Below, one piece after another: positions 1 to 6,087 of a DNA stretch of 6,825 nucleotides (the stretch's first letter is position 1; each line of letters begins with the position of its first letter). The stretch is taken from contig JALSOO010000237.1 of the NCBI GenBank assembly GCA_026986355.1, positions 1 to 6,825 of the forward strand, given 5' to 3'. The stretch is from Campylobacteraceae bacterium. Lineage in GTDB: Bacteria; Campylobacterota; Campylobacteria; Campylobacterales; Sulfurovaceae. The position numbers and the translations under genes were made by a program. The notes below the pieces were generated by a model. It saw only the letters and a program-made list of their open reading frames with translations, made no database searches and was not told where the DNA came from.

Positions 1-344
1 ATGGCTACTGTGCCTACTGGCATACCTGCTGGCATCATAACTGTACTCAAAAGGGCATCTTCACCTCTTAGCTCTCCACTTGCCATTGGAACTCCTAGTA
101 CAGGTTTTGTTGTTGCTGATGCTAATGCACCTGCTAAATGAGCTGCCATTCCTGCTGCTGCAATAAATACTTGAGCACCTTTTGCTTCTGCCTCTTTCAT
201 GTATATTTTTGTTCTCTCTGGACTTCTATGTGCAGATGAGATAATAAGCTCATAGGGTACACCAAACTTTTTAAGTGTCTCTGCACACTCACTCATAACA
301 CTATAATCACTCTTGCTACCAATAACAATAGATACAAATTTCAT
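1..344 (-). CDS. purE: PurE, N5-carboxyaminoimidazole ribonucleotide mutase (3' end cut off)
   Basis: PurE moves the carboxyl group of N5-carboxyaminoimidazole ribonucleotide from N5 to C4 of the ring, in cytosolic de novo purine synthesis. I translated 114 residues from ATG 344-342; the rest lies beyond the left edge (bacterial PurE is about 160-170 residues). Visible class I PurE motifs are the phosphate-binding GSKSD (residues 9-13), SAHRSPER (37-44) with H39 in the place of the catalytic histidine, AAAGMAAHLAG (62-72), PVLGVPM (81-87), and a Pro-Ala-Gly-Met-Pro-Val-Gly-Thr-Val-Ala stretch at the cut end. A good ribosome binding site (GGGAG, near 353-358) lies about 8 nt upstream of the start. 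It is the last visible gene of the minus-strand group that begins with the U32 protein. I see no promoter of its own in the 42 nt between it and the small ORF upstream. Family assignment is secure. Confidence 0.95.
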   Translation of the reverse strand, partial: MKFVSIVIGSKSDYSVMSECAETLKKFGVPYELIISSAHRSPERTKIYMKEAEAKGAQVFIAAAGMAAHLAGALASATTKPVLGVPMASGELRGEDALLSTVMMPAGMPVGTVA

Positions 345-386
345 CTCTATCTTCTCCCAGATTTTATTGTGGAATAATATCTATTT

Positions 387-470
387 TTAGCCAAATAACC
401 AATTAAAAAACTCGGCTATAGATTTCACTGCTTTTATGATAAACTCTATTATCTTGTGAAACGTCTCCAT
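387..470 (-). CDS. Candidate small protein of 27 residues, amphipathic helix
   Basis: This short frame was found by reading the 129-nt gap between the U32 gene and purE. It runs ATG 470-468 to TAA 389-387. I do not recognise the product. The peptide begins METFHKIIEF and ends AEFFNWLFG. Polar or charged residues fall at 2, 6, 9, 13, 16, 20 and 23 and hydrophobic ones at 4, 8, 11, 15, 18, 22 and 25, an almost ideal 3-4-3-4 helical spacing. It has three Glu, three Lys, five Phe and one Trp, so it would be neutral with a strongly aromatic C-terminal end. The start codon lies 3 nt after the U32 stop (TAA-AGT-ATG), with no Shine-Dalgarno at normal distance; an AAAGGG sits about 20 nt away, inside the U32 gene. 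Translation would therefore depend on reinitiation. A membrane-surface peptide is a guess. It could also be a chance frame, but the regular helix and tight coupling argue for a real gene. Confidence 0.45.
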   Translation of the reverse strand: METFHKIIEFIIKAVKSIAEFFNWLFG

Positions 471-473
471 ACT

Positions 474-1775
474 TTAAGCGTTAAGAGCTAACCCTTTTTT
501 GGCTTTTGCTTCAGCTATTCCTCTTCGTAAAATCGTATAAGGTGGTAGTTTTATTGGCAATATAATATCATTTAAATCTCCACTATGTATACAGTTAAAC
601 TCTTTTCCTTTGGTTGAGGTAATCTTTTTGAACTCTATAAAAAATGCTCCATGCTCTTGGGTTATCTTGCACTCTTCATTCTCTATCTCTTCAACAGTAA
701 CACCAACAGGTAGTACTATCTCTACTCTATCTCCTATACATGTTTTATCTTTACATCTCCATGTTGAGCCATCTTCACTTACTAATCCTGCCACTTGATG
801 TGTACCATCTTGTATACTAAAGGTGTGTGATTGGGTATTGTTTCTCTCAAATGGTTTGCTTACGAGATAGGCATCTGAAAAACCTCTATTTTGAGTGGTA
901 TGTAACTCTTTTTGGTATCTTGAAGCGTTAAAATCTCCTGCATAGTAGTCATCTATTGCGTGTCGATAGGCTTTGGTTACTACTCCTACATAGTAGGGAG
1001 ATTTTGTTCGCCCCTCTATCTTTAGTGAATCAATTACACCCGATTTTAAAATCTCATCGACATGTGAAGCCATATTCATATCTTTGGCATTCATGATATA
1101 TGTTCCTACCCCCTCAACCTCATCAAGTCTAAAGGTTGTATTACTTTCTGGAGAGTGAGCATAAATCTCATAAGGAAAACGGCAATCATTGGCACAACTT
1201 CCACGATTAGGAACTCTTCCTGTCTGTAGTGCAGAGACCAAACACCGACCACTATAAGAAAAACACATAGAGCCATGCACAAAAATCTCTAACTCTAAAT
1301 CGGGTATTGCTCTTTTGATAGCTTCACAATCTTTTAGCGAAATTTCACGAGCTACTATGATTCTCTCTACACCCATATCATAATAGACCTGTGCATCTAG
1401 CAGATTCATTACATTTGCTTGTGTTGATAGATGTATTGGGATTTGTGGAGCAATCTTTCGTGCCATTGCCACAACCCCAGGGCTAGATACAATCAGTGCA
1501 TCAGGTTTTAGCTCTGCCATTTTGGCAATATGGTTCTCATAGAGTTTTAGTTGAGAGTTAAAAGGAAAGGAGTTTACTGTTGTATATACCTTTTTACCTC
1601 TTGCATGAGCATACTCTATCCCATTAGCATAAGAGTCCATATCAAACTCTTTTCCTGAACGAATACGAAGTGAAAAGGTGCTAGTACTTCCATATACAGC
1701 ATCTGCCCCATAGGCTAGTGCTATTTTTAGTTTTTCTAAATTTCCTGCTGGGGCTAAAAGTTCTGCTTTTTGCAT
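474..1775 (-). CDS. trhP: Peptidase U32 family protein, TrhP (YegQ)-like, probable tRNA U34 hydroxylation protein
   Basis: This 433-residue protein carries the U32 signature, EIFVHGSMCFSYSGRC at residues 163-178 followed by LVS. Four cysteines (C171, C178, C194, C198) match the spacing of the iron-sulfur ligands proposed for this family. The N-terminal part (LLAPAGNLEKLK at 6-17, YGADAVYG at 22-29) is the usual barrel start, and residues from about 320 form a C-terminal domain as in E. coli TrhP (453 residues). TrhP works with prephenate in forming 5-hydroxyuridine at tRNA position 34. Helicobacter relatives are named PrtC or collagenase, so a database label of protease would not show proteolytic activity. 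TrhP, rather than the rRNA-acting paralogue RlhA, is inferred from length and layout. The start ATG 1775-1773 has TAGGAT about 6 nt upstream. The gene heads the minus-strand group with the small ORF and purE. Confidence 0.85.
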   Translation of the reverse strand: MQKAELLAPAGNLEKLKIALAYGADAVYGSTSTFSLRIRSGKEFDMDSYANGIEYAHARGKKVYTTVNSFPFNSQLKLYENHIAKMAELKPDALIVSSPGVVAMARKIAPQIPIHLSTQANVMNLLDAQVYYDMGVERIIVAREISLKDCEAIKRAIPDLELEIFVHGSMCFSYSGRCLVSALQTGRVPNRGSCANDCRFPYEIYAHSPESNTTFRLDEVEGVGTYIMNAKDMNMASHVDEILKSGVIDSLKIEGRTKSPYYVGVVTKAYRHAIDDYYAGDFNASRYQKELHTTQNRGFSDAYLVSKPFERNNTQSHTFSIQDGTHQVAGLVSEDGSTWRCKDKTCIGDRVEIVLPVGVTVEEIENEECKITQEHGAFFIEFKKITSTKGKEFNCIHSGDLNDIILPIKLPPYTILRRGIAEAKAKKGLALNA

Positions 1776-1809
1776 ATTTTATCCTAGATATTATTTTTTG
1801 AAATATTAC

Positions 1810-1815
1810 ACTATA
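1810..1815 (-). promoter_or_regulatory. Candidate -10 element for the U32 gene
   Basis: On the minus strand this reads TATAGT, a 5/6 match to TATAAT, and it would place transcription start near 1803, about 27 nt before the U32 start codon. No convincing -35 hexamer is seen at normal spacing. Campylobacterota promoters often lack a clear -35, but the region is so AT-rich that the match may be chance. Confidence 0.3.
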
Positions 1816-1844
1816 AGTAGTAAAGAACAGATTTTACCATGATT

Positions 1845-1866
1845 TCTAAAAGTAAAAAATTTTAGA
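1845..1866. promoter_or_regulatory. Inverted repeat next to the -10 of the small membrane protein gene (possible operator)
   Basis: TCTAAAA (1845-1851) and TTTTAGA (1860-1866) are perfect inverted 7-mers separated by 8 nt of A-rich sequence. The repeat ends one base before the TATAAT at 1867-1872, so it covers the -35 region. A dimeric regulator could bind such a site and block the promoter. The arms are mostly A and T, so chance is a real alternative. Confidence 0.25.
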
Positions 1867-1872
1867 TATAAT
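1867..1872 (+). promoter_or_regulatory. -10 element of the small membrane protein gene
   Basis: A perfect TATAAT lies 20 nt before ATG 1893 and would give a start site near 1879 and a very short leader of about 14 nt that still contains the AAGG ribosome binding site at 1881-1884. There is no good -35 match. An imperfect promoter for the minus-strand U32 gene lies about 50 bp to the left, making this a divergent promoter region. Confidence 0.5.
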
Positions 1873-1892
1873 CTTTTAAAAAGGCTTTTTTG

Positions 1893-2105
1893 ATGTGTCT
1901 TATTATTACAATTATTATGTTGGGATTCTCAATCCAAAATCTGCTTATAGCAAATTGGTTAACAGGAGTTGTGCAACTTATTATTGCCATAGGCTTTATA
2001 CTATTACTGATTAATAATATAAGAAAAACAAAAGCTATGAGAGATGGAACTTGTTATGATGGTTGTGAAGTGACTAATTGGGTTAAAAAATTATTTAAAA
2101 GATAG
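1893..2105 (+). CDS. Hypothetical small membrane protein, two predicted transmembrane helices, CxxxC tail
   Basis: I do not recognise this 70-residue protein. It has two hydrophobic stretches, about residues 3-20 and 23-43, joined by a short turn around N21-W22. A basic segment (RKTK, 44-47) follows, then a soluble tail with a cysteine pair (C54 and C58, CYDGC) and a basic end (KKLFKR). The positive-inside rule suggests a hairpin in the inner membrane with both ends in the cytoplasm. I prefer ATG 1893 because AAGG (1881-1884) lies 8 nt upstream; an in-frame TTG at 1890 would add one residue. It is the only plus-strand gene between two minus-strand groups and has its own TATAAT and a terminator that begins before its stop codon, so it looks like a separate transcription unit. 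The cysteine pair might bind metal or form a disulfide, but nothing here shows that. Confidence 0.7.
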   Translation: MCLIITIIMLGFSIQNLLIANWLTGVVQLIIAIGFILLLINNIRKTKAMRDGTCYDGCEVTNWVKKLFKR

Positions 2106-2123
2106 AGGTTATTCCTCTATCTT
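2099..2123. terminator. Bidirectional hairpin terminator between convergent genes
   Basis: A perfect 10-bp stem, AAGATAGAGG (2099-2108) with CCTCTATCTT (2114-2123), encloses a TTATT loop. On the plus strand it is followed by a T-rich run (TTATCTTATTT, counting from the stem end), and on the minus strand by TTTAAATAATTTTTT. It overlaps the stop codon of the small membrane protein gene (2103-2105) and lies just past the tal stop codon (2127-2129), so it can end both transcripts. The T-tracts are interrupted, so efficiency is uncertain. Confidence 0.75.
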
Positions 2124-2126
2124 ATC

Positions 2127-3128
2127 TTATTTAATCTTATCAAGCATCGCTTGGAAAGACTCTTCAAAGGCTACTAATCCTTCATCTAGTAGTTTTTTAT
2201 AGATTTTATCCATATTAAAATCATTATCTTCTAAGTTCATAAAATATCCACTAAGTACTCTATCTTCTATAGGTAGTGCCTCTTTTGTGGTAGATGGACT
2301 ATTATTTAGATAGGCTTCTATGGTTGCTAATGGTGCTGTATTGACAGAGTGTGATGCCATTAGACCTTTTATATAGTAATCAGCAGGAAGTTCATCGCCT
2401 TTGACTCCTGTACTTGCAAATAAGGCACGGATATTGGGTATCTTGTTGTCTTCAATCATATTGTATATCTTACATGCGTTATAGATACCTGTTTTAGATG
2501 GGTCGATACCACACGCCTCTAGCTCACTATCTAATGCTCTATCAAAACGGCTTACAAATACAGAGATAACAGCTTCTACACGACATGCTCCATACTTTTC
2601 TCCTTGCTCTATACCTTTTGTCATAGCTGTAAAGCACTCTCTTGCTTGTTTTGGAGAGAATACCAAAGTAGCATTGACTGATATTCCATTCTCCATTAAA
2701 ATAGTCATGGCTCTATATCCTGCTTTTGTTGCAGGTACTTTAATCATTACATTTGGTTCTCCAATAGCCTTAAAGAGTCGTACTCCCTCTTCTACTGTTC
2801 CTTTGGTATCATTACATAAAAAAGGGTCAACCTCAATAGATATAAATCCATCATCTCCTCTATCATAGATAGGTCTTAGTAGCTGTGCAGCTGTACGAAT
2901 ATCTTCTATTGCCAAGGCTTCATACTTCTCTTTTGCTGATTTGCCCTCCAAGCTCTCTAACTGCTCTTTGTATGCAGGAGATGTTGTAATAGCTGTTGCA
3001 AATATAGCAGGATTGGAAGTAGCTCCATTTACAATTCCTCTATCTATAAGTTTACCAAACTCATTTTTTAAATAGTCTCTCTCGATAAAATCTAACCATA
3101 ATGAAAAGTTAATCTCTCTATTAACCAT
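2127..3128 (-). CDS. tal: Transaldolase
   Basis: Transaldolase transfers a dihydroxyacetone unit from sedoheptulose 7-phosphate to glyceraldehyde 3-phosphate in the cytosolic non-oxidative pentose phosphate pathway. In the 333-residue product the Schiff-base lysine is K130 in VMIKVPATKAG. Other expected active-site residues are D13, the TSNP motif (37-40, N39), E99 in SIEVDP, N152 and T154 in NATLVFS, S189 in ISVFVSR, and the phosphate-binding AST-G-VK (238-243). The length fits the longer transaldolase type found in Campylobacter and actinobacteria rather than the roughly 220-residue fructose-6-phosphate aldolase group; subfamily placement is from memory. ATG 3128-3126 has AAGGGAG (3138-3144) 9 nt upstream. 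Only 17 nt separate it from aat, so it is probably the last gene of the clpS-clpA-aat-tal transcript and ends at the hairpin near 2110. Confidence 0.93.
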   Translation of the reverse strand: MVNREINFSLWLDFIERDYLKNEFGKLIDRGIVNGATSNPAIFATAITTSPAYKEQLESLEGKSAKEKYEALAIEDIRTAAQLLRPIYDRGDDGFISIEVDPFLCNDTKGTVEEGVRLFKAIGEPNVMIKVPATKAGYRAMTILMENGISVNATLVFSPKQARECFTAMTKGIEQGEKYGACRVEAVISVFVSRFDRALDSELEACGIDPSKTGIYNACKIYNMIEDNKIPNIRALFASTGVKGDELPADYYIKGLMASHSVNTAPLATIEAYLNNSPSTTKEALPIEDRVLSGYFMNLEDNDFNMDKIYKKLLDEGLVAFEESFQAMLDKIK

Positions 3129-3145
3129 AACTCTACTCTCCCTTA

Positions 3146-3874
3146 TTACTTATTGTATTGCCATGCCCAATCTCTCCATGAACCAAAATCGGTAGACTCC
3201 TCTAAGCCCACTTCTAGTTGGTCTAAAAAAGTATTGCGTTGAACCAATTTAGCACCCCATCTTAACATATGAGGTGTCTCAACTTGACAATCAATAAAAT
3301 GATAACATTTTTCAACACATATATTACTTAATGCACAGAGTGCTACCTTGGAAGCGTCAGACATGTAGCTAAACATAGACTCTCCAAAAAATATTTTTCC
3401 CATAGCGATACCATACAGTCCTCCTATTAACTCTCCGTTATAATAGGTCTCAACAGAGTGAGCGAATCCCATATGATGAAGCTCTATATATGCCTCTTTC
3501 ATCTCTTTGGTTAGCCATGTTCCCTCTTGATTTGGTCTAGGTATATCACCACAATTAGAGATAACTTCTTCAAAGTTATGGTCAAACTTAACCTCATAAC
3601 CTCTATTTCTTAATACTCTACGAAATGATTTTGATATTTTAAACTCTTGTGGATATAGAATCATACGAGGATTTGGAGACCACCACATAATTGGGTCATC
3701 TGAATTAAACCAAGGAAAGATACCTGTACGGTATGCTTTTAAGATACGATTTGGGTTTAAATCTCCTCCAAAAGCTAAGAGACCCTCTTCACTTGCCTCC
3801 CTTGGATTAGGAAACTGATGTGAAGAGCTACGCAGTTGGGGAATATAAAAATCATCATCAAATATTGAAGACAA
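3146..3874 (-). CDS. aat: Leucyl/phenylalanyl-tRNA--protein transferase (Aat), TTG start
   Basis: Aat transfers Leu or Phe from aminoacyl-tRNA to the N-terminus of proteins beginning with Lys, Arg or certain Met, creating a destabilising N-terminus. Numbered from TTG 3874, the 242-residue product (E. coli 234) has FPWF (53-56), WWSP (64-67), EGTW (117-120), AHSVE (138-142), GGLYG (151-155), GESMFS (164-169) and IDCQ (194-197). E165, D195 and Q197 match the E. coli active-site Glu156, Asp186 and Gln188. The frame stays open to ATG 3946 (266 residues), but that start would overlap clpA by 89 nt and add a basic stretch outside the conserved domain. TTG 3874 has GAGGAG 10 nt upstream and overlaps clpA by only 17 nt. 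ATG 3919 is a third option. The stop is TAA 3148-3146, followed at once by a second TAA. Its place after clpS and clpA fits one N-degron operon. Confidence 0.92.
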   Translation of the reverse strand: MSSIFDDDFYIPQLRSSSHQFPNPREASEEGLLAFGGDLNPNRILKAYRTGIFPWFNSDDPIMWWSPNPRMILYPQEFKISKSFRRVLRNRGYEVKFDHNFEEVISNCGDIPRPNQEGTWLTKEMKEAYIELHHMGFAHSVETYYNGELIGGLYGIAMGKIFFGESMFSYMSDASKVALCALSNICVEKCYHFIDCQVETPHMLRWGAKLVQRNTFLDQLEVGLEESTDFGSWRDWAWQYNK

Positions 3875-6065
3875 AATTAAGCTTCTCCTCTTTGTAATCA
3901 ACTTTAACTGTTCCACCATCTTTGAGTTCTCCAAAGAGTATCTCATCGGTTAGTGCCTCTTTTATCTGTTGGTCAATCACACGAGTAATCTCTCTAGCTC
4001 CATAGGAGTCACTATAGCCTATTTTTGCAATATGATTTCTAGCTTTTTGAGTTAACTCTATAGAAATATCTTTACTTTTCATCTGTTTGTTGAGTTTTGC
4101 TATTTCAGTATCTACAATCAACTCTACAACCTCTATTGATAGATGGTTAAATTTGATAACCGAACTTAAACGATTTATAAACTCTGGAGCAAAATAATCT
4201 TTTAGAGCATTTTCTGTTTTAGAGCTATTATCTTTATTGAAGCCCATTACATTTGCCTCTTTTGTTCCAAGGTTTGAGGTCATAATCAGAATAACATTTT
4301 TAAAATCACTAACGACTCCATTATTATCGGTTAATTTTGCTCCGTCCATCACTTGTAGTAGTATATTCATAATATCAGGGTGAGCTTTTTCTACCTCATC
4401 AAGGAGTAGTACTGTATGTGGATTTTTCTTGACCATTTCAGTCAAAAGTCCACCTTGTTCATATCCTACATACCCAGGAGGTGCTCCAATCAATCGACTA
4501 AGTGCATGTTTCTCCATATATTCACTCATATCAATTCTCTCAAAGTGAATATCCATGCTATTAGCAAGTTCTTGGGATAGTGCTGTTTTACCCACTCCTG
4601 TTGGCCCTACAAATAGAAATGAGCCAATAGGTTTATCTGCTTGATTCAATCCTGCATAGGAGCGTTTAATAGCCTGTACTACTTTGTCAATAGCTTCATT
4701 TTGACCTATAATTTTGGTTTTAATAGTATCTGCTAGATTTTTAAGCTTAGAGGTATCATCAGAAGAGACCACGGTTGATGGTAGATTCATCATGCGAGAT
4801 ACAGAAAGCTCAATATCTGAAGATGTAACAGTAATATCTGATTTATCTCTAAGCATAAAGTGTGCACCAACTTCATCTATAATATCCATAGCTTTATCTG
4901 GCAAAAATCTATCATGAAGATATTTAACCGATAGAGAGATAGCTGATTCTAAAGCCTCATCTGAAAATCTAATATTATGATATGTCTCATACTTCTCTTT
5001 TACACCTTGTAAAATAGTCAATGTATCTTCTACTGAAGGTTCATCAATATCTATCTTGGAAAAACGTCTTGATAACGCTTTGTCTTTGTCTAAATGGTTT
5101 CTAAACTCTGCATAGGTTGTTGCACCTATACATTTTAGCTCTCCTCTTGCCAATGCAGGTTTAAGTAGATTTGCAGCGTCCATACTCCCACCAGAGGTAG
5201 CACCTGCACCAACCAAGGTATGAATCTCATCAATAAATAGAATCGCTTTATCTACTGTTTGAAGCTCACTCAATACACCCTTTAGACGTTTTTCAAAATC
5301 TCCACGATACTTTGTACCTGAAATCATTGCACCTAAATCGAGAGCAAATATAGAACTTCCTTGGAGTATTTTAGGTACATTGTCATCAGCTATATTTAGT
5401 GCTAATCCCTCTGCAATAGCTGTTTTACCAACCCCTGGTTCGCCTACTAATAGTGGATTATTCTTTTTTCTTCTACATAGTGTCTGCATTACTCTATCTA
5501 TCTCGGGAACTCTACCTACTACAGGGTCTATCTTGCCTTGACGTGCAATTGATACTAACTCTATTGTATAGGCTGTGAGATTAGGAGTGGTATCTTCCTC
5601 TTCTATAATAGCTTCATGTAGCTCCTCAATATCAGCATGAGAGATAACCTCTAAAATATCCAAACGACTTATACCTCGTGATTGCATTACACTATATGCA
5701 AAACTTTTGGTTTGAGTAAAGATAGACGCTAATAAGTCACCTATTTTTGCTTCTGATTTTCCAGAAGCATTGATATGATTAACCATATCATTCATCACAT
5801 GTGAGAGTGATAATGTCTCATATGGTTCATATATATCATTATCCTCTTCCAAGTCTTCCATTACAGGATTGTTTAATAAAATATACTGTTCAACGGTCTC
5901 TTGCATCTCATCTACATTAGCACCTACCATAGTAAGTATCTCTCTACCCTCTGTACTTTTTAAAATAGATAAAAAAATATGCTCTAAAGTCAAATACTCA
6001 TGTCTATTCTCTTTAGCAAACTTTACAGAGGCTCTAAATATCTTATTGAGTTCCACACTAATCAT
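3858..6065 (-). CDS. clpA: ClpA, AAA+ unfoldase subunit of the ClpAP protease
   Basis: ClpA is the hexameric ATPase that unfolds substrates into the ClpP chamber and receives N-degron proteins from ClpS. The 735-residue product has a Clp N-domain (about 1-145), then an AAA-1 module with Walker A GEPGVGKT (208-215), Walker B ILFIDE (275-280) and arginines R333-R334. AAA-2 has Walker A GPTGVGKT (487-494), Walker B LLLDE (553-557), sensor-1 TSN (596-598), arginine R632 and sensor-2 GAR (689-691). The absence of a long coiled-coil insertion between the modules separates it from ClpB and ClpC. The ClpP-docking loop reads MGF (607-609), where E. coli has IGL. The protein ends in FNI and lacks the E. 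coli C-terminal tail (758 residues). ATG 6065-6063 has AAAGGAT about 6 nt upstream and lies 22 nt after clpS, so the two are probably cotranscribed. Confidence 0.96.
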   Translation of the reverse strand: MISVELNKIFRASVKFAKENRHEYLTLEHIFLSILKSTEGREILTMVGANVDEMQETVEQYILLNNPVMEDLEEDNDIYEPYETLSLSHVMNDMVNHINASGKSEAKIGDLLASIFTQTKSFAYSVMQSRGISRLDILEVISHADIEELHEAIIEEEDTTPNLTAYTIELVSIARQGKIDPVVGRVPEIDRVMQTLCRRKKNNPLLVGEPGVGKTAIAEGLALNIADDNVPKILQGSSIFALDLGAMISGTKYRGDFEKRLKGVLSELQTVDKAILFIDEIHTLVGAGATSGGSMDAANLLKPALARGELKCIGATTYAEFRNHLDKDKALSRRFSKIDIDEPSVEDTLTILQGVKEKYETYHNIRFSDEALESAISLSVKYLHDRFLPDKAMDIIDEVGAHFMLRDKSDITVTSSDIELSVSRMMNLPSTVVSSDDTSKLKNLADTIKTKIIGQNEAIDKVVQAIKRSYAGLNQADKPIGSFLFVGPTGVGKTALSQELANSMDIHFERIDMSEYMEKHALSRLIGAPPGYVGYEQGGLLTEMVKKNPHTVLLLDEVEKAHPDIMNILLQVMDGAKLTDNNGVVSDFKNVILIMTSNLGTKEANVMGFNKDNSSKTENALKDYFAPEFINRLSSVIKFNHLSIEVVELIVDTEIAKLNKQMKSKDISIELTQKARNHIAKIGYSDSYGAREITRVIDQQIKEALTDEILFGELKDGGTVKVDYKEEKLNFVFNI
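3885..3890 (-). promoter_or_regulatory. Shine-Dalgarno of aat inside the clpA 3' end
   Basis: On the minus strand this reads GAGGAG within AAAGAGGAGA, 10 nt before TTG 3874. It is the strongest ribosome binding sequence near any candidate aat start and is the main reason for choosing TTG over the upstream ATGs. It is also clpA coding sequence (Lys-Glu-Glu-Lys, residues 725-728), so part of its conservation may be due to ClpA. Confidence 0.6.
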
Positions 6066-6087
6066 TTTTTATCCTTTTTCCTTGATG

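Noticed and set aside
388..418. Inverted repeat TAGCC/GGCTA as a possible terminator or attenuator before purE
   Set aside because: The arms are only 5 bp with a 21-nt loop and no T-run follows on the minus strand. One arm lies inside the candidate peptide frame.
610..798. Plus-strand open frame of 62 codons
   Set aside because: It lies wholly opposite the U32 gene, whose product matches its family throughout. The translation is rich in Ser, Thr and Ile as expected of an antisense shadow, and no ribosome binding site was seen.
2674..2868. Plus-strand open frame of 64 codons
   Set aside because: It is antisense to the conserved core of transaldolase, including the active-site lysine region, and has no independent support.
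3875..3946. N-terminal extension of Aat from ATG 3946 or ATG 3919
   Set aside because: It overlaps clpA coding sequence, lies outside the conserved Aat domain and has poorer start signals than TTG 3874.
4714..4917. Plus-strand open frame of 67 codons
   Set aside because: It lies opposite the clpA region between the two AAA+ modules and has no recognisable product or start signals.
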